From NCBI GenBank assembly GCA_038373885.1, contig JAWZYV010011610.1, forward strand, positions 496,001 through 560,000: a stretch of 64,000 nt of DNA, given 5' to 3'. Shown piece by piece: positions 47,603 through 57,449 of this stretch. Position 1 is the stretch's first letter, and every line of letters begins with the position of its first letter. The notes below the pieces were generated by a model. The model had not been told where the DNA came from. It did no database searches and saw nothing but the letters and a program-made list of their open reading frames with translations. This stretch comes from Cheiracanthium punctorium. Lineage: Eukaryota; Arthropoda; Arachnida; Araneae; Cheiracanthiidae. The position numbers and the translations under genes were made by a program.

Positions 47603-48439
47603 TTATTGACTTTTAATGACCACCGCCAAAGGATAACGCGTGAAACCACAAAAGCACGCCCACCGCTCAGTGGGGGCACTTTTCTCCCCAGTACGTCTTC
47701 AAGATTCTGAAAAATATATTGGGTTCCCATTATAGCGTACTGAAACGCACTAGTTATGCTTGGAGTCAGAAGAGAGAGAAATTGCACCACGGGATCAATC
47801 GCCGGAAATGATGACACGGCAAAAGTAGCTTCCAAAAATCGCTACAAACTACTGTTTTTTTGTAGCGCGCTACACGCTACACTACTTTTTAAAAAAAGTA
47901 GCGCGCTACACTACAAACTACAAAAAAAAGTAGCGGCTACTGTAGTTTCGCTACAAGTAGCGCGCTACTTCCCAGCCCTGGAAATACTCAATAACAATTT
48001 CAAAATTACAGAGATTTTAGAAATCGTGAGCAGTCACTTTGCATTTTTCCCCTTAAATCATGTGTACGAACCAAGGAAGTTATGAACTTACGGGTCATTT
48101 GAACCACAGACTAAATATTCTAGTCTACCCTTGATATTCTCAGTACAAAAAAAAATAAGAGAGATGGAAACAATATTTTCCTTGAAAATAATATTAATTT
48201 CTTTTAACTCTCGCGAGCGAAATTAATGAAAGGCGAAAAGTTCGGAAGCTACAAATAGCGTTTTTCAATTTGCAGAAAGTCCTTTTAAAAACGCGCAAAA
48301 ATTAATTCGCAATATTTCCGGAAATTATCGTAGAAAATTGGTGAAAATTTACATTTAGGGTAATTTGAAGGTTTTCTTTCGTTTAATAAAGTCAAAATAT
48401 GGGGTTGCCATTGAGAAAAACGAAGTTGATGCCGAATTA

Positions 48440-48595
48440 AATATGAAGACGGCCCCTGATGCAAATTAAATTAATAGTAAATTAAAGTACGCGTTATTTG
48501 CAAACGAATGATATATATAACTTTACTGTACGACGAACGACGGCGAAATAAAGAGCAAGTGGGATTTTTTTTTCCGCAGCTGTACATTCCTAAAG
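48440..48595 (-). repeat. Short interspersed repeat, partner of 42755-42900
   Basis: AAAGTACGCGTTATTTGCAA, TGTACGACGAACGACGGCGA and TTCCGCAGCTGTACATTCC correspond in reverse to 42755-42900. Confidence 0.45.
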
Positions 48596-48849
48596 GTCTA
48601 ACATCATCAAAGAAACACTTTAATTAATTTATAAGCTACAGTCAAACCTCATTAGGGCGTCAATCCCTGAACCACTGAAAAGTGACTTACTCAGCGGAGT
48701 GATTTCTTTAGAGGAGATTATGTTAAATGTAATGTGAAATTTTTTAAATGTTTATATAATAAATATGGTTATAATTAAATTATAATTATACAGATTGTGG
48801 TATAATAAGAATTTAAATTCATAAGATGTGTGACAAGTTAAGTATACTA

Positions 48850-49680
48850 TTTCTGAAAGCTCTGCTAATTCTTGGGTTTGTCGTTCAAAAGTCCAGTAGG
48901 TGTAGAAAGTTCTAATTCACTTGTCAGGATGGAACACGAATTTCAATACTGCTAGAACTTCGTCGAACAATCAGCTGTAAAAAAATCACAGATACAAACG
49001 AATTCAGTGAAAACTCACGAGGGAAATCGTTAACAGTCCCTCAAGACTCAGCAACAAAGAATTTACACACAGCACTAAAAAAAGAGCTTTTAAAACAAGC
49101 CAAATACAGCTTTTCATAGCACAATTCACCAGCGTAATATAGCGAACTCATTCAATGAAGGCTCGGCGAAAACTGACTTGAGCTGGGGGAACCCGCCGCT
49201 TTTATAGTCAACGACGAACACCGTGGAAGATTCCAGAGAGAACCATCCGTGGAAGGTTGCAGAAGAAACTCAATCTTGATTGCGTAATGGAAGAGGAATT
49301 GAGTAATATTAAACTATTATGTGATGTTAATGCAGGAACATTAGCTTTACAAGCCCCATTAGGAAAATCGCGCCAAATGACCGAAATGTCACCAAGCTTG
49401 GCATTTTTTCGGCAAAATATCGCCAAATTTGGTTCCAAAAATAAATCCCCAGGTAAGAGAGGTTAGCGAAGGTCCAGGGCCAATATTTCTCGAGATTTCT
49501 AGAAAACTCTATGAAACCAATGGAGAAATCCAAAACCACATCTAGCTTTCTAGTTAACCGATTTCGATGCAATAGAATGAAAAATTTAATTATTTGACGC
49601 CTAGAATACGAATTTTGAACTATTTTAAACCCCAGAACACCGAGTTGTCCCAAAAATTCGTAGCAATCTTAGACTTTGGG
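48850..49680 (+). repeat. R2 interspersed repeat, copy 4
   Basis: Runs from near AAAGCTCTGCTAATTCTTGG through TGTCGTTCAAAAGTCCAGTA, AACTTCGTCGAACAATCAGC and GCGCCAAATGACCGAAATG to TTTTAAACCCCAGAAC. It contains a TTTTATAGTCAACG TATA-like stretch and CGCCAAATTTGG. Confidence 0.6.
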
Positions 49681-49705
49681 ACTTACAATACTAAGTAAAT
49701 ACTGT

Positions 49706-49855
49706 GGAAACCTGCTATAGTGAGCACCTTGGTAAAGAGACCACCTGTCTATAATAACCACTCTTGTTCACAATTTCACTTTACAATCACCACACTTTAC
49801 CACATTTGTAAGGTGACCAGTTTTGTTCTTCCCTGGGGTGGTGTGGTCACATTAA
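49706..49855. mobile_element. Tigger/pogo-like terminus
   Basis: ACTGTGGAAACCTGCTATAGTGAGCACC, read as two overlapping words ACTGTGGAAACCTGC and CTATAGTGAGCACC, resembles a Tigger/pogo end. No partner end is found. Confidence 0.3.
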
Positions 49856-50555
49856 GGGGTTATCACACTAACGCAAAATCCGACCAATGTTTTGCTGGAA
49901 CAACTTTTTCGCCAGACTGTAAAGGCGGGGGTTATCGTTAAGGATTGTGAAAATAAATAAACTTTCTCCGACGCTAAATAATCATTGCATGTTAAGGTAT
50001 CGCTGATTTGGCGTGTAAGTTATTATTTTACATATCGTGATCCAGTAACTAGCCTTTCGTTGGTATATTTATATCGGATCAGAGGCGATTTGTTATTGAT
50101 TGCGATACTTAAGCTGATTGCATTTATCAAATAATGACTAATTCATCAATAAAATCGACTAGAGCCTATCCAGAAAAAAAATTTGGGGGAGGGTCCAAAA
50201 ATTTCGGAGGGGGACCAAACGGGGAAAGTGGCTGAATTTCTCACAAAAGACTTTATTATTATTTTGTTAACAAAGTTTTAAATCCCACTCCCCATGGGTA
50301 CAGCCTTGAAATCGACTTTTAATTCTACACTCCACTTGCACGCCGCTATATTTTTATCATTTCGAGGCAACTTGGAACCGCAATCTGATCAATCAATGGT
50401 ATGATGGGCCAAAATTTCGGCTGACTCGTATTCTCTATATTTGTTCAAAAAGGAAAAAGTTGGAGATCGCCGTTATCAAGGTAACGACACAGAAAATCGG
50501 TCTAAAAGTTGTTCGGCAAGAAAGTTGCTGGAATTTCAAGCTAGTGTGATAATCC
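49856..50555 (+). repeat. Element X, copy 1 (with an internal insertion)
   Basis: Begins GGGGTTATCACACTAACGC and ends near the reverse complement of ATTATCACACTAGC. It shares blocks in order with 50786-51300: TTAAGG...AAATAAACTTTCTCCGACGC, TCGCTGATTTGGCGTG, CGTTGGTATATTTA(T/C)ATCGGATC and AAAAAGTTGGAG. About 100 unrelated bases near 50160-50275 (GGGGGAGGGTCC) are extra. Confidence 0.55.
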
Positions 50556-50785
50556 TATCAGACAGGTTCCACTTATGTTATCGGCTGAACTTTCCTCACG
50601 TCTCAGAAATTCAGTTTTCGAAGAATACTCCAGGAGAAATTCCTAAAATTTGCTGATATGGCAGGTAATTTTTGTAAGGAAAAATGCTGACAGTCATGTC
50701 GTACGAGAACTAAGTGCTTTTCGATTTAATCTTAACAAAGAATGGGACCGAGTTTGCATATTGTTCTCTTAAAAGGGACGTCTAA

Positions 50786-51300
50786 TGGCCTTATCACACC
50801 AAAGGGAAAATCCGAGAAACTTCGCGCTGGACCAACTTTTCCGACGGACTTGAAGGCGTGGTTATCTTTAAGGGTTTCAAAAGTAAACAAACTCTCTCCG
50901 ACGCCAAATAGTCATCGCATCGCTGATTTGGCGTGCAGGTTCTTATTTTACTTATCGTGCGTTGGTATATTTACATCGGATCGGCAGCAATTTCGGCAGC
51001 ATCGGATGGGCAGCAATATCTAATTCCAAAGTCCACTTGAAAGCGGCCATAATTTTATTTACACGTGATTCTGACATCGAGCCCAGCTTCGAACATAGTA
51101 GTAGTAGCCATTCCTCGAAATTGCTTATGATGTAGCAGGAAGAAGTACTCTGATTGGCCGAAATTTCGTCCGACTCGGATTTTTTCCTTCGGAAACGAAA
51201 AAGTTGGAGTTCGCGGTCGTCAAGGTAACGGCGGAGAAAATCGGCCGGGAACTTGATTTGCACGGAAAGTTGGTTGGATTTTTCTCAGTGTGATAGCCCT
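50786..51300 (+). repeat. Element X, copy 2
   Basis: Ends GGCCTTATCACACCAAAGGG and, reverse-complemented, AGGGCTATCACACTGAGAAA form a long imperfect inverted repeat. It lies directly downstream of copy 1 in the same orientation. It is non-coding and a clear target duplication was not identified. Confidence 0.55.
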
Positions 51301-51516
51301 ATTAAGCAGAGCGGACGAAAAAAATAGCGATGGGATAAGGGCGTACAAAATGGGAAAATGCGTATATAAAAGTTCGGGACTTCTGAAACATGGCGTAATG
51401 CGCCGAGTGACGTCTTATCCAGGTGACTTACAACCCAGGTTTGACTGTACTTTTTCATTAACAATTATTTTTATTTATTACTAATATATTTACTTGTTTA
51501 ATGCATCATCATTTTT

Positions 51517-52480
51517 ACTTCCTTGAACGAAGTAAAAGGAGATATTTTGACAGCGAAAGATTTCGGTATTCATATACGCTTAAACCAAGTGAGCGAAATT
51601 CGATCAGTCGGAGTGAAAAGTGACCCAATTTTCAAAAGTGAGGTACTCCTTTAGGAGCGTTTTTCGATCACAAGAGCGGAGCGGAATATAACAATGAGCA
51701 AGGAGGAGAAATTCTCGGAAAAGATACGAAGCGAGGAGAGGATTCTCAGAAAAAGGACTGCGTAAAGAGCCCTTTCGCGGAAAAACCAGTCGGTTTCCAA
51801 GGAAACAGATCGCTCCGCAGTGTATCGTTTTTTTCGCTCTTTGGGTTTAAGTGTGCAGATTTTGACTATCTCTAAATTTATTTTGAAGAGTTTTTTCATG
51901 ACGTCTCAGCGTATGGATGTATTTAAATACGTTTATATGGATGTGCGATCCATTCTGATCAACCGCAAGTCCATTTTGACTAGTTTTTCCTGACATCTGC
52001 ACACATTGAGGTATGATGGTACTTAACTATGATACCTCAAAAACTATTAGCCGTAGAATATTGAAATTTTGTGTCAAGATTGTTGTAATATCTAGTTGTT
52101 CACCTTTCCATTTTATTCTAATCCATTCGGTAGTTTATTTATAGGGCCAACCAAAAGAATTTCAGTACGTTAATGTCTATGGACATCGTCAATATATTAA
52201 GTTTGGGCAATCGTTGTTTGAGTTATGCCCAAAATCTCTCCAAATGTTACCAAACTTGGCGAGTTTTGCTGAAACATTGCCAACATTGGCGCCAAGAATA
52301 AATCTTTAAAATTGAAGGCCAACTTGTTGATATTTTTTATAGTTGGCGAAAAATCGCTAAAACTTTTTATTATTGAACTGTTGCATTTCAATTTAAAATG
52401 CAATAAGTCAAGATGGAGGCAATCTTATAATGTAAGAAACATAATTAATCTCGCCAGCCTGTGTGTGTCTTGACTCCAAA
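51517..52480 (+). repeat. R3 repeat, diverged copy 4
   Basis: Opens TTACTTCCTTGAACGAAGTA and keeps the order of R3: a GACTATCTCTAAATTTA block, TTTTTCCTGACATCTG, one tandem module (ATCTAGTTGTTCACC), GTCTATGGACATCGTCAATA and CGCCAA-type words. It has only one tandem module and no (ACGT)n. Part of it, 52125-52230, is the apparent donor of the segment inside foldback copy H. Confidence 0.6.
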
Positions 52481-52484
52481 ATGC

Positions 52485-53134
52485 TTAACCCTTTAACGCG
52501 CTGTGATCCCGCTCTGGGAACACCCAATTCTGACGTTTTGACTGTTGCCAGTCACGAAGAATAGATTGGATTTCTACAAAAATAGTTGCGGGTGACATAG
52601 CTCCACGTGAATCCTTTACTTTTTAGCACGTCATTTCCCGTCAAAAAAGGGTCACGATTATTTTTAACAGCACTGGTATCTGCTGAAAAATGGAATAACG
52701 CGAGAACAGCTGAATAGATTGCCCAACTCTGAAAAATGGGCATCCGCTGCCTTCGCTCGACTTAACTACCAGCAAGATGGCGGACGATCGAAACGTTCAT
52801 CGTGTGCCACAGATCTAGAGACCCTTTTTTTGACGCAGCTGGCTGTGCCATTGGGTAGTTTATTTACAGGGCCAACCAAAAGAATTTCAGTACGTTAATG
52901 TCTATGGATATGGTCAATATATTAAGTTTGGGCAATCGTTGTTTGTGTTATGCCCTTTTTTTGACGCAGCTGGCTGTTCCCGGCACAGCCAGCTGTCGTC
53001 AAAAAAAGGGTCTCTAGATCTGTGACACACGATGAACGTTTCGATCGTCCGCCATCTTGCTGGTAGTTAAGTCGAGCGATGGCAACGGATGCCCTTTTTT
53101 CAGAGTTGGGAAAGGGTTGCGCCTCAAAGGGTGA
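52485..53134 (-). mobile_element. piggyBac-type foldback MITE, copy H (with captured DNA)
   Basis: TTAACCCTTTAACGCGCT then GTGATCCC-GCTCT-GGGAACAC (one stem mismatch) at the left; GCGCCTCAAAGGGTGAA at the right, where the TTAA is mutated. The first arm ends at the palindrome (GACGCAGCTGGCTGTGCC), is interrupted by 106 bases copied from the neighbouring R3 repeat, then resumes with a second copy of CCCTTTTTTTGACGCAGCTG before the other arm. It ends about 85 bases downstream of the phosphatase stop codon. Confidence 0.8.
52850..52955 (+). repeat. Captured 106-bp segment inside copy H
   Basis: It equals 52125-52230 at all but five positions. It is flanked by direct repeats of CCCTTTTTTTGACGCAGCTG plus GCTGT, which do not occur in other copies. 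Confidence 0.75.
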
Positions 53135-53218
53135 AGGTGAATTTGGTGTAGTGGACGATGTAGTATGTAAGTAGTAGCAATAAATAAAATCTTAAAAGAA
53201 AAGAAAAAAACAGTTATT

Positions 53219-53548
53219 TTACGGTTTGTCTTTATTGGGTTCAAACTTGGACAGCTGTTCCATGAAGCCGTCGTTGGGAAATATCTCTCTCTTGCTCCTG
53301 ACGAGCCTCATCGCCTCTTTGCAGTCCATGCCTTCCGCCTCCATTAGGTAGGCAACGACCAGGGCGGCCGACCGGCTGATGCCCATCCTGCAGTGGACGA
53401 GGACGCCGCCCCTGCCCGACCGCAGGCCCCGGCGGATGAAGTCGGTCGATTCCCGGAAATGCCTGTACAGGGGATACGAGGACATGTCCAGGGCCTCGAT
53501 GCCCAGGTAGGCAATGCCGTTCTTCTCGTACTCTTCCTGGGAGTGGAC
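53219..53548 (-). CDS. Atypical dual-specificity phosphatase (DUSP3/VHR-like), exon 2
   Basis: This exon codes for residues 73-181 of a small protein phosphatase that removes phosphate from tyrosine and serine/threonine, classically on MAP kinases. It starts after an acceptor TCCTCCAG with Val-His-Ser-Gln and keeps the family motifs in order: Tyr-Leu-Gly-Ile-Glu-Ala-Leu-Asp with the general acid Asp93; His-Cys-Arg-Met-Gly-Ile-Ser-Arg-Ser with the nucleophile Cys125 and phosphate-binding Arg131; Val-Ala-Tyr-Leu-Met; and Asn-Asp-Gly-Phe near the end. It ends at TAA (53219-53221). Spacing matches human DUSP3 (D92, C124, R130) almost exactly. 330 bases, phase 0. No substrate-docking domain is present, which defines the atypical class. 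The gene looks intact. DUSP13/26/29-like paralogues are less similar in the loop before Tyr-Leu-Gly-Ile. Confidence 0.9.
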   Translation of the reverse strand, partial: VHSQEEYEKNGIAYLGIEALDMSSYPLYRHFRESTDFIRRGLRSGRGGVLVHCRMGISRSAALVVAYLMEAEGMDCKEAMRLVRSKREIFPNDGFMEQLSKFEPNKDKP

Positions 53549-53784
53549 CTGGAGGACGATTACACAGTTGTCTGTAATCGATTACGAGAATTTGTGCCGA
53601 TTATGATTAAAATTACTGCCTGGCTCTTTAGAAATATTATGGGTCATTAATGTTAAATTACTAAAAAAATCCAGTTACCTTGATCAGAGGCGGATCTAGA
53701 AGAGTTTCAAAGGAGAGGCGATAGATAGGACGAAGCATGCTTTCAGATATGGGCCACTTTATTTCATTTTTCTTTTTTTGCCTG

Positions 53785-54050
53785 TATGTTTAACCTGTCC
53801 GCTCTCATCATTAGAAAGACACCACAGACAGCCGAGGAGGCTCTCCTTCTCTGATTGATGTTGCTTCCAAAAATTGTTCTTTGAACGATCCGCCGGGCCC
53901 AGGCTTGTGCGCAGTCATCGTTAGCTCCGTCCGACTGAGCGTCCTTCAAAGAGCCATCCCTGGTAGCAACATCAATCAGAGAAGGAGGAGCCTCCTCGGT
54001 TGCGTCTTCCTGATGATGAGAGTAAACAGGTTAAACATGATTTTAGGAAT
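53785..54050. repeat. Foldback (inverted repeat) in the phosphatase intron
   Basis: Arms of about 110 bases: TTTAACCTGTCCGCTCTCAT ... CCGAGGAGGCTCTCCTTCTC ... CTTTGAACGATCC, and in reverse GAGAGTAAACAGGTTAAACATG with CTTCAAAGAGCCATCCC. The arms are separated by about 45 bases. Related single arms occur near 6230-6320 and 60390-60540. Confidence 0.6.
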
Positions 54051-54514
54051 AGTTTTAAGTACGCCCGACGGATGGGTGATCGCCCCATCGCCCCTCCCCT
54101 TCTTGGATCCGTCACTGATCTTTACGCAAACTTTTAATAAATTCTCGGTTTTGCCCGAACTCAGCTCTGGCAGGCAAAATGTACCATGTCATCTAATCCA
54201 GAGTATAGCTTGGGCCAGTAGGAAAATTTTCGTTCTATACGTAGCTCTTTCCTGAATTATTTTGTATGTGCTTTTATTTACTTTTCTACAAAATAGATGC
54301 ATCATTATACTGTTTTTTAGAAAATGATACTTGCGAATGGTGTTATTATGTTTAAAAAACCCATATCTATGAAAATAAGCATAAAAATTGACATTGTTTC
54401 AACCTTCAAACGCTGGATAAATTGAGCCGTCAAAGGGTTAGAAAACTGACGCATAATAATACAGCTTTATAAAAGCATTTCAGTATAAGTTTATAAAATA
54501 CCACTTTTTTAACA

Positions 54515-55305
54515 GTTTAAAGCGCGACCATTTCCCAATGTCTGAAAATTGAAGCCGCTGCCATCCCTCGATTTAACTACCAGTAACAGGGCGGTCACCT
54601 ATAGCGTGCCGTGCCACAGAGCTAAAGAACTTTTTTGAATCAGTTGGCTGTCAAAAAATTTCTTTTACTCTGTGACACGCGATGGGCGATTTGACCGATC
54701 GCCATGTTGCTGTTAGTTAAATGGAGCAGTGGCAACGGCTTCAATTTTCTGCGTTGGGCAGTATATCCAGTTGTTCATTAATTTTACAAATGAAGGGTCC
54801 ACGGGATGAACGATGAGAGTCCACTTTTCGTCAATGTTGAGGTTTCTACTGCATTCTGTTGTTCATTAGTGGCGCTATTAATCTCCGAACCCATAAGGAC
54901 AAAGAACGCTGAGAATCCACTAAAAAGGTAACTCAAAGATACAGTTTAATGGAGAAGAACGATGAGAATCCTCTAAAAAGATAGCACAAAGATACAGTTT
55001 ACTGGGGAAGAACGATGAAAGTCCTGTGCGCCTTTCGATTTTTGGAGAATCAGCTGTATTGGACTCTCATCGTTCTTCCCGTGGACCCTTCAAATAAATT
55101 CATCAGTTTTAGAAGTTCTTCATCAATTTTATAAATTTGCAAATCAGTTTTACAAATGATTGACAATTTATTACTGGGAATAATGTGCTAAAAGATTCAC
55201 GTATAACTAGGCTACCCTTATGTATTTTTGTTGAAATCAAATCTCTTAGTGAGTCAAAATGCCAGAGTTTTGTGCCCTCGCGGAGAGGACACCGTGCGTT
55301 AAAGA
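54515..55305 (+). mobile_element. piggyBac-type foldback MITE, copy J (old, diverged), in the phosphatase intron
   Basis: TTTAAAGCGCGACCATTTCC at the left, two arms meeting at TTGAATCAGTTGGCTGTC, and at the right GTGCCCTC-GCGGA-GAGGACAC then CGTGCGTTAAAG. The hairpin is of the copy G subtype with one weak pair. Both TTAA ends have decayed. It is enlarged by a 300-bp nested element. Confidence 0.6.
54792..55091. mobile_element. Nested 300-bp inverted-repeat element in copy J
   Basis: The ends GAAGGGTCCACGGGATGAAC and, reverse-complemented, GAAGGGTCCACGGGAAGAAC form an inverted repeat of over 30 bases continuing into GATGAGAGTCCA. AAAT flanks it on one side and AAAT follows on the other. The motif GAACGATGAGA(G/A)TCC recurs several times inside at ~50-base spacing. 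The class is unknown. Confidence 0.6.
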
Positions 55306-55347
55306 ATGAAAGGATTACAGTCGATTGTAATCTCTCCGAAGTCTGAC

Positions 55348-55563
55348 CTGAAGCTGGTTGAGGGTGGCATCTGTGCCGTGGGCCGCGTTGAGGACGTGGC
55401 TTATACCGTGCCTGCGCAGCCTGTCGAAGTCTGCCGCGGACGCCGCGTTGCCCAGGAATATACCCGGGTACACCTCGTCCATGTCTTCGGTGGGGTATTC
55501 CTGGACGCCGTGGGAAGGAAAGAGGCAGACGTGCTTCAGCTCGTCGATCGTGTAGCGAGCCAT
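55348..55563 (-). CDS. Atypical dual-specificity phosphatase (DUSP3/VHR-like), exon 1 of the coding part
   Basis: Codes for residues 1-72. The chosen start is the ATG at 55561-55563 in context GGAACCATGG, giving Met-Ala-Arg-Tyr-Thr-Ile-Asp-Glu-Leu. Just upstream lies TTTCTTGTTGTCCTCCTAG (acceptor at 55581), so the frame's further upstream ATG at 55626 is probably intronic and its hydrophobic reading spurious. The exon holds Asp-Glu-Val-Tyr-Pro-Gly-Ile-Phe-Leu-Gly-Asn, then Arg-Arg-His-Gly-Ile-Ser-His-Val-Leu-Asn-Ala-Ala-His-Gly, the recognition region and first core strand of DSPs. It ends Leu-Asn-Gln-Leu-Gln at CAG before GTCAGA, a usable but non-consensus donor. Joined in phase 0 to 53219-53548 across a 1799-base intron, it gives 181 residues; DUSP3 has 185. 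Any 5' non-coding exon lies further upstream. Confidence 0.88.
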
Positions 55564-55700
55564 GGTTCCAGAGAGCGATCCTAGGAGGACAACAAGAAAT
55601 AAATATTGTGATATATACGCATCCATTATATTAACAGCTTGTATATTTGCCCCCCTCCCATGGCGACTTACGCATGCGTATAATTCATAATCATTTCCTA

Positions 55701-55946
55701 TTTACCCCTTGCGCACCATGGCGTTCATGCGTACGTCATTATTCTATTTTAGTACATCCACTGTAATTGTTGTCTAGTCACACTATGCTTGAAAATGGTG
55801 CTTTGGTAGTGTGAGCTGTATCCTATGTTCATTTATCTGCTCTCTTTCGCTCACTAGGATGTGATAATTGCCGATCGAAATCACAAGGAATTGACTGGTT
55901 TTGAGTGTCGTTAATGCTAAAATTAACGTGGTGCACAAGGGGTTTA
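55701..55946. mobile_element. piggyBac-like MITE (CCCCTTG ends) just upstream of the phosphatase
   Basis: Ends CCCCTTGCGCACCATGG and, reverse-complemented, CCCCTTGTGCACCACG, flanked by TTTA at 55701-55704 and 55943-55946. TTTA is a known near-variant of the piggyBac TTAA target. It lies about 140 bases upstream of the first recognised phosphatase exon region and could carry or disrupt promoter elements. Confidence 0.6.
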
Positions 55947-57449
55947 GGTTGACAATCAACTTCTACTCCATGTGCTCCTCATGATAGAGATTGCTGTAAT
56001 GAGGTAATTAACGAATATTTACCATCGCCAATAGATGGCAAATATCCAAACTGAGACCCTTTATAAATATAAAGTACATGCCACAGTGCCCCTTTACCTG
56101 ACGCCATCTCACCTTCTCTGGGCAATTGTTCATGGAAGTGAAAAACAATATGTACTTCGTACCAAAAATTCATTTAAATTTTAAACTATCTGGATTAAGT
56201 GAATAAATATGCAAATAACAGCATTAATAACAAACATTTCTTGCCTATAATACTCCAATTTATTACTCGGAGTCCACACTGGATCTCCTACAAAACATGT
56301 CCTCCTGGAGCGATAATTCTGTCCTCTACTTCTACAGTTCTCTTCTCTTCAGCACACCCTTCGTCCATGGAGAGGAAGGATTTAATGCATGATCCTATTT
56401 GCAAGTGTAATACTATTTAACGCGAAATGACCACTATCATTACAACGACACAATACCAGTGATTTTTTTTCTGTGTCCACCGTTGTTTTCCGGATTTGAT
56501 CTTTCAATGTTCAACTGTGATCTAGCAAAAGTGTTAAGTGCAACTTTAGATTACAGCAGGTGCATTCAAAGACCCAAGTTAGAAATCAACAACTGCCACA
56601 GAATGGGGATCTTTGCCGCCGTGCCTTGGATACGCAAAAATACTTAAGAAAGAAAAAACAATGATTGTTTGCAGATTGAGAAAATATTAAGTACGTCTTG
56701 GCTGTTAGAGATATCGACAGCAATTGGAAATCGCCTTTTTCGCATCAATACTGTACGTTTAAAAATAAATGCATGTATTGCTTCTTTTAAGTAAAACTTC
56801 TTTAGGCGCAACTAGGGAGTAACTCAGATTTTTTTTTCTGACGGAAGTAACGTTCAGTAAAGAAAGTGACGTATATGTCATATATTCCACGCTGACCCTG
56901 AAAAAGAAGAACTACTGGAAAACCTACTTTTTCGACCGCTCTGCGGCTTTCGCCAACTTCATCCTGTAAAAGTACGTAGAACCTGTTAGGGAAAGAAACG
57001 GCGAGAAAAACAGTCAAGTGTCGTATCTTTGAAAAATCAATCTTTATTTGATATATCAATAAGCGTTGTGAAGGTACATCCAACACAATATTTTACATGT
57101 AATCCCAACCTCACAGGAGGTTCTCGATAATCCTTATTTTTTGATGAATAATATGCATGATTTTGGAAAAGCACAAAGAAACGGACCCTGGCTGCAATCA
57201 ATCCCAAACAATAAACAGAACCTGCAGTTTAAAAACACGGATACAGAATGATAATTCGAAACCTACCAGCAGACGAAGTAAACGCTTAAGACCACTGTGA
57301 TAGAAAAACACAAAAAATTTTTTTACACTACCTGCATTCGAACCCAACAAACAGAGGAAAACATCAGACTATGGACATTCCCCCCATTCAAACCCAACCT
57401 CCAGTCGGAACAGTGGTATACGAAAACAGTTAAAGAATAATACTACAAC
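55947..57449. other. Intergenic DNA
   Basis: No gene is recognised. A minus-strand open stretch near 56850-57010 has an acceptor-like TTTCTTTCCCTAACAG but no recognisable protein. Confidence 0.35.

Larger units (their letters stand above)
44049..47980 (-). mobile_element. hAT transposon, 3.9 kb, perfect 8-bp target duplication
   Basis: The left end reads CAGTGGTGGGAAAAACTACT and the right end, reverse-complemented, CAGGGCTGGGAAGTAGCGCG. Both are followed by GTAGCGCGCTAC-type words repeated many times. GAAATACT lies at 44041-44048 and again at 47981-47988. Inside are the C-terminal part of a hAT transposase on the minus strand (45388-45935), a 150-base Harbinger fragment (44303-44450) and a complete nested Harbinger element (46310-47602). 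The transposase N-terminus was not recognised. Confidence 0.85.

Noticed and set aside
47380..47835. The longest open frame in the window (151 codons, minus strand)
   Set aside because: It crosses the right end of the nested Harbinger element and its TTA duplication into hAT DNA, so it reads through element ends. No protein motif is visible.
55561..55626. Signal peptide on the phosphatase from the upstream ATG at 55626
   Set aside because: The hydrophobic reading coincides with a pyrimidine-rich tract ending CTCCTAG, a likely intron end. Cytosolic DUSPs lack signal peptides, and the ATG at 55563 has the better context.
56802..57086. Minus-strand frame with an acceptor-like TTTCCCTAACAG
   Set aside because: No recognisable family and no convincing donor; the frame is short and lies in AT-rich DNA.
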